Positions 1 to 9,076 are shown, numbered from the stretch's first letter. The stretch: DNA of 54,731 bases from CAZCFB01 sp964511535 (GCA_964511535.1 CAZEFW010000046.1:1-54731), one strand, 5' to 3'. Translations and numbers: made by a program. The notes: generated by a model not told the origin, from the letters alone.

Positions 1-2
1 CG

Positions 3-2000
3 GGGGACAAGGCGGGCAAGCGAGCCGCCTTCTTCGCGGGCAACGAGGCCCAGCTCGCCTCGGCCCTGGCCAAGATCGTGGCCGACTCCATCGTGTTCGA
101 GACGTGCAACGGCAAGGACGACGACTGCGACCTGAAGAAGGACGAGGACTTCCCGCTGCTGGGCAAGCCGTGCACCAACGGCCAGCTCGGCGTCTGCCTC
201 AAGCAGGGGACCTACAAGTGCAAGGGGGACGGCACCGGGGTGGAGTGCAGCGCGCAGAAGGTGACCCCCGGCACGGAGACGTGCAACGGCAAGGACGACG
301 ACTGCGACGGGCAGATCGACGAGATCCCCGGCTGCCTGCCCTGCCTGCCCGAGGTGTGCGACGGCAAGGACAACGACTGCGACGGCACCCCCGATAACAA
401 CCCGCTGTTCACGGGGCTGCCGTGCGGCGTGACCGTCGGGGAGTGCAAGCCGGGCAAGTGGGCCTGCGAGAAGGCGGCGCTGGTTTGCAAGGGCCAGACC
501 GGGCCCCAGCCGGAGATTTGCGACAACAAGGACAACAACTGCGACACGGTGGTGGACGGCTTCAGCCAGCCCTGCTACTCGCCCAAGATCGGCTGCGACC
601 TGACCAAGCTCACCTGCGACGGGGTGTGCAAGATCGGCTCGAGCACCTGCACCGCGGGCAAGTGGGGCACCTGCAAGGGGGAGATCGGCCCGGCGTTCGA
701 GACCTGCAACGGCCTGGACGACGACTGCGACGGGGTCATCGACAACGGGGTGAGCAAGACCTGCACCGATTACAAGACGTGCAAGCAGTACGCCTCCTGT
801 TCGGCGTGCCCGCCCAAGCCGGTGGAGGTGTGCGACGGCAAGGACGACGACTGCGACGGCAAGCCGGACAACAGCGCGCTGTACGTGGGGCTGCCGTGCG
901 GCTCGCCGGTGGGGGAGTGCACCGGCGGCAAGTGGGTCTGCGAGAAGGGCAAGCTGAGCTGCAAGGGGCAGAAGGGGCCCACGCCGGAGATCTGCGACAA
1001 CAAGGACAACGACTGCAACGGGGTCATCGACGACAAGGTCACCGGGTTGCCCAAGGTGTGCGGCAGCGCGGTGGGCGAGTGCAAGTACGGCACGCCGGTG
1101 TGCCAGAAGGGGCAGGTGGTGTGCGTGGGCGGCACCGGGCCCAGCACCGAGGTGTGCGACTGCAAGGACAACGACTGCAACGGCAAGACCGACGACGGCG
1201 CCACCTGCCCGGGCAAGAGCATCTGCCACCAGTGCAAGTGCCTGCTGCCGTGCAAGGGGAGCGAGTTCGTCTGCCCCGGCGGCTACAAGTGCAAGGACGG
1301 CTACTGCTTCCCCACCAAGTGCGCCGACGTCAAGTGCAAGGCCACCGAGCGGTGCATCAACGGGGTGTGCGTGGCCAAGTGCGCCGACGCCAGGTGCGAG
1401 AAGTGGGAGAAGTGCAACCCGTACACCGGCGGGTGCGAGGACGACACCTGCCAGACCAAGGGGTGCCCCAAGGGCCAGGTCTGCGTGGTGGACAAGTGCG
1501 TGGCCGACCCGTGCCCGCCGGGCAAGTGCAACCCCGGGATGATGTGCGTGGACGGGGTGTGCCACAAGACCTGCCTCGGGGTGAGCTGCCCCGTGGGCAA
1601 GGTCTGCTTCAGGGGCGCGTGCGTGGGCGAGGACCCGTGCGACAAGACCTGCGCCACTGGCGAGGTGTGCAAGCTGGAGGGCGGCACCCAGACTTGCGTC
1701 CCGGACAAGTGCAAGCAGGTGACCTGCCGGCTGGGTCAGATCTGCCGCGACGGACACTGCAAGCCCGACCCGTGCGCCACGGCACGCTGCCCCACGGGGC
1801 AGAAGTGTGAGGCGACCCAGAAAGGGGAGGCGGACTGCGCCCCGATCCCGGGAGTGAACCACGGCGAGACCCGGGCGGCGGCGGCGTCGGGAGGCGTGGG
1901 GTGCGCGGTGGGGCAGGGCGGCGCGGCGCCGCCGGGGTGGGCCCTGCTGATGCTGGCGCTGGCGGCGCTGGGGCTGCGCGGGAGGCGGCGGCGGAGATGA
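3..2000 (+). CDS. C-terminal part of a vWA/MopE-repeat surface protein with a MYXO-CTERM tail (5' end outside window)
   Basis: The frame is open from base 3 with no stop upstream, so the gene starts before the window; the GTG at 78 is only the first internal start-like codon. The first 25 residues read like the last helix of a von Willebrand factor A domain (FFAGNEAQLASALAKIVADS), an arrangement I know from this protein type. Eight Asp-rich motifs of the form C-[ND]-x-x-D-[DN]-[DN]-C-[DN] follow between about 105 and 1195. These are MopE-type putative metal-binding repeats, probably for a divalent cation. Bases 1240-1850 encode a second Cys-rich part of short EGF-like units. The C-terminus has GVGCAVG, a hydrophobic helix and a run of Arg, the layout of MYXO-CTERM sorting signals, so the protein is probably surface-anchored. 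The next gene starts inside its stop codon (ATGA), suggesting translational coupling. Confidence 0.88.
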   Translation, partial: GDKAGKRAAFFAGNEAQLASALAKIVADSIVFETCNGKDDDCDLKKDEDFPLLGKPCTNGQLGVCLKQGTYKCKGDGTGVECSAQKVTPGTETCNGKDDDCDGQIDEIPGCLPCLPEVCDGKDNDCDGTPDNNPLFTGLPCGVTVGECKPGKWACEKAALVCKGQTGPQPEICDNKDNNCDTVVDGFSQPCYSPKIGCDLTKLTCDGVCKIGSSTCTAGKWGTCKGEIGPAFETCNGLDDDCDGVIDNGVSKTCTDYKTCKQYASCSACPPKPVEVCDGKDDDCDGKPDNSALYVGLPCGSPVGECTGGKWVCEKGKLSCKGQKGPTPEICDNKDNDCNGVIDDKVTGLPKVCGSAVGECKYGTPVCQKGQVVCVGGTGPSTEVCDCKDNDCNGKTDDGATCPGKSICHQCKCLLPCKGSEFVCPGGYKCKDGYCFPTKCADVKCKATERCINGVCVAKCADARCEKWEKCNPYTGGCEDDTCQTKGCPKGQVCVVDKCVADPCPPGKCNPGMMCVDGVCHKTCLGVSCPVGKVCFRGACVGEDPCDKTCATGEVCKLEGGTQTCVPDKCKQVTCRLGQICRDGHCKPDPCATARCPTGQKCEATQKGEADCAPIPGVNHGETRAAAASGGVGCAVGQGGAAPPGWALLMLALAALGLRGRRRRR

Positions 2001-4168
2001 GGCGGCTCATCTTTCTCGGCGCGGTGCTGCTCTGGCTCGGCCCGGGGTGCGAGGCTGATCCGTACCTGCTGTACATCCCGCCCGACGGGGCGGGGGACGT
2101 GGGGGTGGACGCGGACGGCCCGGGCGACGGGGCGACCGAGGCTGGCGACGGCCTAGGGGACGGCACCGCGGACGCGTGCATCCCGGACGGCAAGGGCGAG
2201 GTGTGTGACGGCAAGGACAACGACTGCAACGGCAAGGTGGACGACGTGCCCGCCAGCATGGTTGAGAAGGACCTGAAGCACTGCGGCAAGTGCTTCGCCG
2301 CCTGCGCCTTCCCCAACGGGTTCGCCAAGTGCGAAAAGGGCGTCTGCTCCCTGACCGGGTGCGCGCCGGGCTACTACAACTACAACGGCAAGGACTCCGA
2401 CGGGTGCGAGTACTTCTGCCTGGTGACCAACAAGGGCGTGGAGACCTGCGACGCCAAGGACAACGACTGCGACGGCAAGACCGACGAGGACTACAACCTG
2501 CAGGCCGACCCCAAGAACTGCGGCACCTGCGGCGTCGCCTGCGTGTTCAACAACGCCACCGGCGCCTGCGTCGCGGGCAAGTGCAAGATCTCCATCTGCG
2601 CCAAGGGGTTCGCCAACGTGGACAAAAACGACGCCAACGGCTGCGAGTACAAGTGCCCGGTGTGGCCGATCCTCACCACCGACGACTGCGACGGGCTGGA
2701 CAGCGACTGCGACGGCAAGACCGACGAGGACTTCGTGGCGGGGCAGTGCGGCAAGAGCGTCGGCCAGTGCAAGCAGGGGGTGTTCTCCTGCAGCCAGGGG
2801 GTCAAGACCTGCAGCGGCTACATCGGGCCGAGCACCGAGATCTGCGACGGGCTGGACAACGACTGCGACGGCACCAAGGACAACGGCTTCGACAAGCTCA
2901 ACGACCCGCGCTACTGCCAGAACTGCAAGGCGTGCTCTCTGCCCAACGCCGTGGCCAACTGCAAGAACAGCGTCTGCGGCATCGCAGTGTGCAAGAGCGG
3001 CTGGGTCAACCTGGACAAGAAGGACGCCAACGGCTGCGAGTACAAGTGCTCCATCACCGGCATGGAGATCTGCGACGGGCTGGACAATGACTGCGACGGG
3101 GTCAAGGACAACGGGGTCAGCCTGACCCAGAGCATCTGCAAGCAGGTGGGGCCGTGCAATGGGGCCAAGGCGGTGTGCAAGGGCAAGGCCGGCTGGCAGT
3201 GCGCTTACGGCGCGGACGTGGAGCTGCAGCCGTGCAAGGTGGACGCTGACTGCGGGGCGGGCTACAGCTGCGTGGCCGGGGTCTGCCCCGGCGTGGTGAT
3301 CACCGACGAGAAGCTGTGCGACGGCAAGGACGGGGACTGCGACGGCGTCAAGGACGACCCGTGGACCAAGGGGGTCAGCGGCCCGCTGCTCGGCGCGTCC
3401 TGCTCGCCCGATCCGAGCAAGAAGGGGGCCTGCGCGCCGGTGGGCGCGTACGCCTGCGCCGCCAACAAGACGAGCCTCGCCTGCACCCAGACCGCTGCCG
3501 GGCAGGTGCCTACCAACGAGCTGTGCAACGGCGTGGACGACGACTGCGACGGCAAGGTGGACGAGGCCACGGACGATGGCGGCTACAAGGGAGTGCGAGA
3601 CAAGGTGGTGCGGGTCAAGCGGTCATACGGCGGCAAGAGCTACGACTTCTATATCTACGCCTACGAGGCGAGCCGCCCCGACGCCAACTTCGCCGCCGCG
3701 GGCACCAGCACCGCGCGCGCCTGCTCCAAGCACGCGGCGCTGCCCTGGAGCAAGGTGACCTACAAGCAGGCGGCGGCCGCGTGCAAGCAGGCGGGCCGGC
3801 GGCTGTGCAGCGCCACCGAGTGGCTGCTGGCCTGCGAGGGGGCGTCGAAGCTGAACTACCCTTACGGCTCGGCGTACACCGCGGCCAACTGCAACGGGCT
3901 GGACAAGAAGCTCGGGTTCGCCATGCCGGCGGGCAGCCTGGTGGGCTGCCAGGGGGGCGAGACCGGGCTGTGGGACATGAGCGGCAACCTGCGGGAGTGG
4001 ACCACGCACAAGGCGGGAACGGCCGGCTCCAAGGGAATCTACGTCGTGCGCGGCGGCGCCTACCACACCCCCGGCCCGGGGCTGACCTGCGCGTTTACGC
4101 TGAGCCAGGCCGTTGAGGACGTGGTGCTGCCCACCATAGGGTTCAGGTGCTGCTCGAACGCGCCGTAA
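1997..4168 (+). CDS. MopE-repeat lipoprotein with C-terminal SUMF/FGE-like domain
   Basis: 723 residues. The ATG at 1997 overlaps the previous stop by 4 bp and gives a signal peptide ending in a weak lipobox (GPGC, Cys18); an upstream frame to 1901 exists but would lack a signal peptide at the N-terminus. After an Asp/Gly-rich linker come seven MopE motifs (for example CDGKDNDCNG and CDGLDNDCDG) between about 2206 and 3560. They are interleaved with Cys-rich units ending in a DGCEY/NGCEY-type box. Residues about 540-723 form a SUMF (formylglycine-generating-enzyme/sulfatase-modifying) fold: RRLCSATEWLLAC, GLWDMSGNLREW and a terminal IGFRC. I see only one Cys in the usual active-site region near RGGAYHT, so a true FGE activity is doubtful; binding or scaffolding is more likely. 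It probably acts at the cell surface with the preceding protein. Confidence 0.87.
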   Translation: MRRLIFLGAVLLWLGPGCEADPYLLYIPPDGAGDVGVDADGPGDGATEAGDGLGDGTADACIPDGKGEVCDGKDNDCNGKVDDVPASMVEKDLKHCGKCFAACAFPNGFAKCEKGVCSLTGCAPGYYNYNGKDSDGCEYFCLVTNKGVETCDAKDNDCDGKTDEDYNLQADPKNCGTCGVACVFNNATGACVAGKCKISICAKGFANVDKNDANGCEYKCPVWPILTTDDCDGLDSDCDGKTDEDFVAGQCGKSVGQCKQGVFSCSQGVKTCSGYIGPSTEICDGLDNDCDGTKDNGFDKLNDPRYCQNCKACSLPNAVANCKNSVCGIAVCKSGWVNLDKKDANGCEYKCSITGMEICDGLDNDCDGVKDNGVSLTQSICKQVGPCNGAKAVCKGKAGWQCAYGADVELQPCKVDADCGAGYSCVAGVCPGVVITDEKLCDGKDGDCDGVKDDPWTKGVSGPLLGASCSPDPSKKGACAPVGAYACAANKTSLACTQTAAGQVPTNELCNGVDDDCDGKVDEATDDGGYKGVRDKVVRVKRSYGGKSYDFYIYAYEASRPDANFAAAGTSTARACSKHAALPWSKVTYKQAAAACKQAGRRLCSATEWLLACEGASKLNYPYGSAYTAANCNGLDKKLGFAMPAGSLVGCQGGETGLWDMSGNLREWTTHKAGTAGSKGIYVVRGGAYHTPGPGLTCAFTLSQAVEDVVLPTIGFRCCSNAP

Positions 4169-4170
4169 GT

Positions 4171-4242
4171 TCAGCCTCAGCCTCAGCCTCAGCCCCAGCT
4201 TCAGCTACAGCTTCAGCCTCAGCTACAGCCTCAGCTTCAGCC
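4171..4242. repeat. Hexanucleotide array, 12 units of TCAGCC-like sequence
   Basis: Twelve contiguous 6-bp units run from base 4171, three bases after the MopE-SUMF stop codon. Units are TCAGCC, TCAGCT, ACAGCT, ACAGCC and CCAGCT. No reading frame with coding character crosses it. It opens a gene-free stretch (4169-4402) that is almost entirely repeats. Confidence 0.9.
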
Positions 4243-4247
4243 GCCAC

Positions 4248-4308
4248 ATTCTGTCATTTCGTCGTTTCGTCGTTTCGTCGTTCTGTCATTCGGCGGCGGC
4301 GCCGCCGC
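4248..4308. repeat. Octanucleotide array (ATTCTGTC/GTTTCGTC) running into a GC palindrome
   Basis: Five 8-bp units (ATTCTGTC, ATTTCGTC, GTTTCGTC twice, GTTCTGTC) occupy 4248-4287 and a sixth begins as ATTC. The array runs directly into a perfect 16-bp palindrome, GCGGCGGC-GCCGCCGC, at 4293-4308. The same order, array then ATTC then GC hairpin, recurs at 4330-4388. Confidence 0.85.
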
Positions 4309-4329
4309 AGCCCCAGCTTCAGCCATCAA

Positions 4330-4388
4330 ATTCTGGCATTCTGGCATCCCGGCGTTCTGGCATCCTGGCATTCGGCGGCGAAGCCGCC
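4330..4388. repeat. Octanucleotide array (ATTCTGGC) ending in a GGCGGC-GAA-GCCGCC hairpin
   Basis: Units ATTCTGGC, ATTCTGGC, ATCCCGGC, GTTCTGGC and ATCCTGGC fill 4330-4369. They are followed by ATTC and the hairpin GGCGGC-GAA-GCCGCC (4374-4388). It lies 14 bp beyond the end of the convergent gene at 4403, so the hairpin could also act as a terminator; there is no T-tract. Confidence 0.85.
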
Positions 4389-4402
4389 GCCGCCGCGTCG
4401 CC

Positions 4403-5962
4403 TCACTCCGGATACTCAATAAGATCATCGCGCCGCTGCCAGTTTTCGCCCTCCTGCCACCCCGTGTACAGCGCCGGATCCACCACCGCGAACTCGATAT
4501 TGGCCAGCTTGCCAAAGCGGTTGAGCAGCTTCAGGTTCGGGCAGCGCTTCTCGTACCCGGCGGGCCACACCTCCTTGTCATCCTCGTGATCGATCCAGGT
4601 GAACCTGACCACCAGGTGGCATGGCTTGTCCGGATCGGGCGTGTGGTCCGGGAACTTGCACTGGCGGCCCGCGCCCAGGGACAGGCCGTGCAACCACTCT
4701 GCCGTGGCGAGCTCGATGTAGTAGATGGCCAGATCGTTCCGGCTCCGCGCCAGCTCGCGGCAGCTCTCGACATAGCCGGTGATGGGCGCCAGCATTCCGG
4801 AGGAGTTGAAGCGCAGGTTTGCCTCCGACTTGTGGACCAGGTTGCTGTGGGCGAACCATCCGACCAGGGCCAGCGCGGCCACCGTCTCGAGCACCCTGGC
4901 TGGGACGCCGCGCCACCGGATAAGCGGGTCCAGGGCGAGGGCCGAGAGCGCCAATGCCGGCGGCATCATGGGGACCAGATAGCGCGACCCGGGGTCGAAC
5001 AGCAGCAGCGTGCCCAGGCAGAGCAAGGAGCCGAGCCCGAGCATCGCCCTGACCGGCGCGCGGGGGCGCGTCCGCCAGATGATCAGGCCGAGGGCAGCGC
5101 CGATCCAGACCAGCGGCAGCCCGGGGTGCTCCCACAGCTGGGACGCCATCTGCGTCAGCTTTGTCTTGAGCGCGCTGTGTCCCTGGAACATGAAGGACTC
5201 ATCGGCGTTCCAGGCCTGGGTGGAGTGGAAGAAGTTCTCGTAGATGATCCCCGCCTGCATCCACAGCCACCACCCGCTGGTCACGCCCGCGCCGATGAGG
5301 AGCAACGCCAGGTTCAGCGCCTGCTGCCGGGCGCGCTTGAGGTGGGCCACCAGGAAATACAGGGCAGGCCCCAGCATGTAGACGAAGAAGCTCAGCTTGC
5401 ACAGCACCCCCAGGCCGCCCACGAGGCCGAGCAGCAGGGCGCGCCGCGGGGTCAGCATGCCGCGGGCCATCACCTGCAGGCACGCCATGTGGGCCACGGC
5501 CACATAGATGTCGGCGTATGCCAGGCGGGACCAGCTGAAGACCATGGGCGTGGTCGCTATGAGCAACGCCGCCCACTGCCCGGCGCGCCGGGATGCCCCG
5601 CACCGCAGGGCCAGGTCCCGGGCCTGGAGCATCAACAGGGCGAGGCAGAGCACGCCGCCGAGCCGCAGCGCGAACAGGGTGTCACCGAGCAGGGCGACCA
5701 GCAGCCCGGCGATCAGCACCGGCAGGGGCGGGATCTTGTCCTTGCTCGCCAGAGCTGACCAGACATCGTAGCCCCCCGGCTCGCCGCTCACGGCGAGTGA
5801 GAGGTAGACCGCCCGGAAGGAGACAGAGTCGGCCGGCTGGCTGGGCAGGTCGTCGATGAGGATGGCGGCCACGCTGCAGGCGAACGCGACGGCGGCCAGC
5901 GAGGGCAGGATCACTCGCCGAGGCAGAGTCGTTATTCCTGTAATATCGGGTGGTTCGCTCAT
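4403..5962 (-). CDS. GT-C fold (GT39/PMT-like) membrane glycosyltransferase-like protein
   Basis: 519 residues from the ATG at 5962 (MSEPPDITG). A longer frame to 6079 would overlap the upstream gene and add a non-membrane leader, so I reject it. A first hydrophobic helix is followed by an extracytoplasmic loop, then the typical PMT_2 signature KDKIPPLPVLIAGLL with a downstream RLGGVL. About ten more hydrophobic helices and a soluble C-terminal part of about 120 residues follow. GT39-type enzymes move a sugar from a polyprenyl phosphate donor to a glycan, lipid or protein on the outer face of the membrane. The acceptor here cannot be read. It is the last gene of a minus-strand series that alternates such enzymes with SGNH hydrolases, 62 bp after the previous stop. 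Confidence 0.82.
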   Translation of the reverse strand: MSEPPDITGITTLPRRVILPSLAAVAFACSVAAILIDDLPSQPADSVSFRAVYLSLAVSGEPGGYDVWSALASKDKIPPLPVLIAGLLVALLGDTLFALRLGGVLCLALLMLQARDLALRCGASRRAGQWAALLIATTPMVFSWSRLAYADIYVAVAHMACLQVMARGMLTPRRALLLGLVGGLGVLCKLSFFVYMLGPALYFLVAHLKRARQQALNLALLLIGAGVTSGWWLWMQAGIIYENFFHSTQAWNADESFMFQGHSALKTKLTQMASQLWEHPGLPLVWIGAALGLIIWRTRPRAPVRAMLGLGSLLCLGTLLLFDPGSRYLVPMMPPALALSALALDPLIRWRGVPARVLETVAALALVGWFAHSNLVHKSEANLRFNSSGMLAPITGYVESCRELARSRNDLAIYYIELATAEWLHGLSLGAGRQCKFPDHTPDPDKPCHLVVRFTWIDHEDDKEVWPAGYEKRCPNLKLLNRFGKLANIEFAVVDPALYTGWQEGENWQRRDDLIEYPE

Positions 5963-6024
5963 GGCTGTTGCCGTGGTCGTGGACCCAGTGAGGCTAGCCC
6001 ACAGGGGCTGGACCCGCAAGGCGA

Positions 6025-7743
6025 TTACGGCTCGGACCGCGCAAGCAGCGACAGCGCCATGGGGCGGGGGGCGCCGCAATCGACCATCACCACCTCGCGG
6101 GCCAGGAGCTTCATTCGCGGGAAGCGCGCGGCCGCGGGGGCGCCGATCTCGTGCAGGAAGAAGGTGTACGGCGGGGGCATGCCTTCGTGGCGCATGGGCG
6201 CGTTGATCACCAGGCGCTCCGGGAACTGCTGGGTCACGATGGACGCCAGCGTGTCGTAGGTCAGGTCAGGCTCTCCGGCGATCTCGTCCTTGGGGGTGGA
6301 GGGGAAGGTCACCGACAGGACCCGGCGCGGGGCGAGGCGGCGCGACAGCTGCTTCATCTGTGTCAGCAGCGGCCCAAGGTCGCAGGTCGGGTGATACTTC
6401 AGGCGCCTCAGGCCGGCCAGCTCGCTGGCTGTGGGGGGGCGGTTGTCGTAGAACATGGCCCGGTCCACCACCTGCGCCGGGGCCGCTGTCCAGGGCAGCG
6501 GCCGCACATGGGACAGCCAGAGCATCGCGGCGAAGGCCGCGGCGGCCCAGGTCAAGCCGACCAGGCGCCAGCGCCGGGGGACCCAGCGCATGATCCACCA
6601 CACCGTGAGCAGACAGAGCAGGGGGTAGAGCGGCTGGCTGTAGCGCTCCATCTTGGCGCTGATCAGCGTGAAGATCAGGTACGCCCCACCGATGAACCCC
6701 ACCAGGGCCCAGCGATGGGGGAGCTGCCGCCCGGCCCGGGTCAGGAGCATCACCAGGCCAGGAGCGGCCAGCAGTGACAGGGGCAGGGTGTAGCTGTTGA
6801 CCATCATCCGGCCCACGGCGAGGACCCACGACAGCGAGCCCATCTCCAGGGTGTATTCGGGCAACGCCTCGTCCGCCGCGTCGCTCACGGCGTGGTAGCC
6901 CAGCTCGCCGAGGTAGCTGCGCAGGTCGAAGTTGCCCAGCAGGGCGCTCAGCCCCGCGACAACCCCCAGGGCCATGAGCAGGTTGAGCATGATCCTGCCC
7001 CGCCGCGGACCCCTGGCCAGCCCCAGGGCCAGGCAGACGAGGCACGGGAAGAGGAGATAGAGCGGGAAGGTCAGCTTGGTGTACAGGGCCAGGGCAGCAG
7101 CGACGGCGAAGAGCAGGGTGCGCCCCGTGTGGCGGAAGTTATCGGTCCCCAGCAGCAGGGCGAGGCAAAGGGTGACCATGGCGGCCAGCGGGAAGTCGAG
7201 GGTCAGGTACCACGAGGCGCCGGCCAGCGGCGGGCAGAGCACGGCCAGCAGCGCGGCCCACAGGCCCAGGCGCGTGCTGCCCAGGGTCCGACCGAGCAGG
7301 AACAGGCCGAGCACCATTACCCCCAGGAACAGCAGGTTCGTCAGCTGCGTCGTCCAGATGGAGAGGGGGCCGAACAGGCGGGCCAGCGGCAGCGCGACCT
7401 TGTACACGCCGGGCGGCCAGCGGGTGAAGTTGTGCCGCTGCAGGTCCTGGGGCGCCTCACCGAAGTAGGGCGTGTTGTCGCTGGAGTAGCCGACGGTCCA
7501 TGTCTTGAGCTCCTTCTCCAGGTTCAGCAGGTGCAGCGGCATGTCTCCGAACACGAGCTGGGCGGAGTGGGGCACGCCGCGCAGCGCCACGAGCCGGGGG
7601 ATCACCGACGCTGCTGCGATGAGCAGGAGCAGCCCCACCACGGGGGCCCAGGGGTGCTTGGCGAGGCGGCCTGAGGGGGGCACGAGGGCAGTATATCCGC
7701 TCGCGCCGCCGGGCGTACATTTACCGCGCGGGGGAGCCGGCAC
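6025..7743 (-). CDS. GT-C fold (GT39-like) membrane glycosyltransferase-like protein
   Basis: 572 residues if started at 7743, overlapping the upstream SGNH gene by 23 bp. A GTG at 7683 (552 residues) is an equally good start, because the extra 20 residues carry no recognisable feature. Order: one helix (APVVGLLLLIAAASVI), a luminal loop with FGDMPLHLLNLE and the PMT-like segment RWPPGVYKVALPLA, then about nine membrane helices. A soluble C-terminal domain of about 120 residues (bases 6025-6400) contains DLTYDTLASIVTQQFPERL; its role is unknown. It is related in layout to the genes at 4403 and 9178. The overlap with the neighbour suggests co-translation. I infer a lipid-linked-sugar transferase of a surface glycan pathway. 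Confidence 0.8.
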   Translation of the reverse strand: MPAPPRGKCTPGGASGYTALVPPSGRLAKHPWAPVVGLLLLIAAASVIPRLVALRGVPHSAQLVFGDMPLHLLNLEKELKTWTVGYSSDNTPYFGEAPQDLQRHNFTRWPPGVYKVALPLARLFGPLSIWTTQLTNLLFLGVMVLGLFLLGRTLGSTRLGLWAALLAVLCPPLAGASWYLTLDFPLAAMVTLCLALLLGTDNFRHTGRTLLFAVAAALALYTKLTFPLYLLFPCLVCLALGLARGPRRGRIMLNLLMALGVVAGLSALLGNFDLRSYLGELGYHAVSDAADEALPEYTLEMGSLSWVLAVGRMMVNSYTLPLSLLAAPGLVMLLTRAGRQLPHRWALVGFIGGAYLIFTLISAKMERYSQPLYPLLCLLTVWWIMRWVPRRWRLVGLTWAAAAFAAMLWLSHVRPLPWTAAPAQVVDRAMFYDNRPPTASELAGLRRLKYHPTCDLGPLLTQMKQLSRRLAPRRVLSVTFPSTPKDEIAGEPDLTYDTLASIVTQQFPERLVINAPMRHEGMPPPYTFFLHEIGAPAAARFPRMKLLAREVVMVDCGAPRPMALSLLARSEP

Positions 7744-9076
7744 GGTCGAGCAGCTTGTGCAGGACGCCGTACAGGTCCCGGGCCAGGCGCTTGTGGCCTC
7801 GCCGGTCCAGGTGGCAGATGTCCATGAAGATGCCGCCGGTCTGCTCGTTGACCGATGACTTGCCGTCGAACCACCGCTGGGTGTCCACCAGGTGGATGCC
7901 AGGCTGGCTGGCCAGCGCCCTGACGATCTTGCCCATGGAGATCATGCCGAAGCCGATGCCCCACCAGCTGTCCTTGGCGCGCTTGAACAGCTGGAGCGCC
8001 TCGCCGTATTTGCCCTCGCGATCTGCTTTCTGGGCCAGGGTCCAGAGCTGCAGCGGCCCCCGCGGCGCCTCGGCGATGAGCGCCTCCAGCCCGGCGCGAT
8101 GGGGCCAGCCCTTGCCGGACAGCGCCTCGCGGAGCATCCCCTCCAGGCGGGCGTATTCCGTGGCGCCGACCTCCCTGTAGGTCACCGGCTGGGGCACCAT
8201 CTCACCCTCGAAGGCGCTCAGGTTCAGCGGCAGGGTCACCAGCACCAGCGGGATGCCGCGCTGCCGCAGCATGTCCGCGACCCTGAGCAGCAGCCGCCGG
8301 TAGTTGTCCAGGTAGACCTGGAGCTCGCTGGTCCAGAAGCCGGCCCCGCGCATGGGGGGCTCGGGGCGCCAGATGTTGCCCAGGATGATCTCGGGGCTGT
8401 ACGGCTCGCCGGCCGGCCGGGCCAGCACGGGCGCCTTGAACCGCTCCTTCAGCAGCCGGTAGATGTGGCTGCGCTCGAAGGGGCGCAGCCCGATGCGGGG
8501 CGGCTTCCAGTAAGTGATGGCCTCGTTGTTTCCGGCATAGATCACCACCGCCGCCGGCTTCTGCCTGGCGCGAGCCAGGTACGCCTCGAGCACCTCCACC
8601 TGGCTCAGCAGCTCCCAGGCGGGGCGGGCGAGGACCACCGTGGTGGGGTCGTCGCTGCCCAGCTCCCGTCGCAGCCGCGCCTCCACCATTCCGAAGAAGG
8701 TCTCGGCGTAGGGCACCCCGAAGCCGTAGGCGGCGGAGCCCCCGAGGATGATGATCTGCTGCCTGGCCGCAGGCATGGCCTCCGGGGTGAGCAGCTTGAA
8801 GTACCCCTCCTCCTCGTGATCCTTCTCGGCGCCGGGGGCGTCCCGGGGCACGCGCATCATGGCGAGGTCGCCCTCTTTGTAGAACCGCGGCTGCTTGACC
8901 TTGCCCCTGATCATGGCCAGGTACGCCTCCAGCGAGGCGTGGGTGGTGTCGAAGAGCAGGGGGCTGGGCGGGAAGGCCAGGCGCGCGCCGCCCTCGATGA
9001 TGACCAGGGCCAGGCAGGTCACCACGAGGCCGAAGGCTGCCTTGCGCCAGGTGGATATTTTAGTGCCGGTTGCCAT
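7721..9076 (-). CDS. Membrane-anchored SGNH/GDSL hydrolase-like protein
   Basis: 451 residues from an ATG at 9076. One N-terminal helix (FGLVVTCLALVIIEGGARL) anchors a periplasmic SGNH domain. The nucleophile block is IILGGSAAYGFG, the Asn block is VIYAGNNE, and the Asp-His block near the end is DICHLDRRGH. All four SGNH hallmarks are therefore present. Such proteins remove or transfer O-acyl groups on polysaccharides (AlgX/AlgJ and related families), or act as esterases. A central insert (bases about 7900-8150) looks partly helical. It sits between two GT-C genes and overlaps the downstream one, so a glycan-modifying role is a reasonable inference; substrate unknown. Confidence 0.84.
   Translation of the reverse strand: MATGTKISTWRKAAFGLVVTCLALVIIEGGARLAFPPSPLLFDTTHASLEAYLAMIRGKVKQPRFYKEGDLAMMRVPRDAPGAEKDHEEEGYFKLLTPEAMPAARQQIIILGGSAAYGFGVPYAETFFGMVEARLRRELGSDDPTTVVLARPAWELLSQVEVLEAYLARARQKPAAVVIYAGNNEAITYWKPPRIGLRPFERSHIYRLLKERFKAPVLARPAGEPYSPEIILGNIWRPEPPMRGAGFWTSELQVYLDNYRRLLLRVADMLRQRGIPLVLVTLPLNLSAFEGEMVPQPVTYREVGATEYARLEGMLREALSGKGWPHRAGLEALIAEAPRGPLQLWTLAQKADREGKYGEALQLFKRAKDSWWGIGFGMISMGKIVRALASQPGIHLVDTQRWFDGKSSVNEQTGGIFMDICHLDRRGHKRLARDLYGVLHKLLDRAGSPAR

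Noticed and set aside
1901..1996. Upstream start of the MopE-SUMF lipoprotein
   Set aside because: It would overlap the MYXO-CTERM coding region by 100 bp and bury the signal peptide.
4171..4388. CRISPR array
   Set aside because: Units are only 6-8 bp and contiguous, without spacers, and there are no cas genes in the window.
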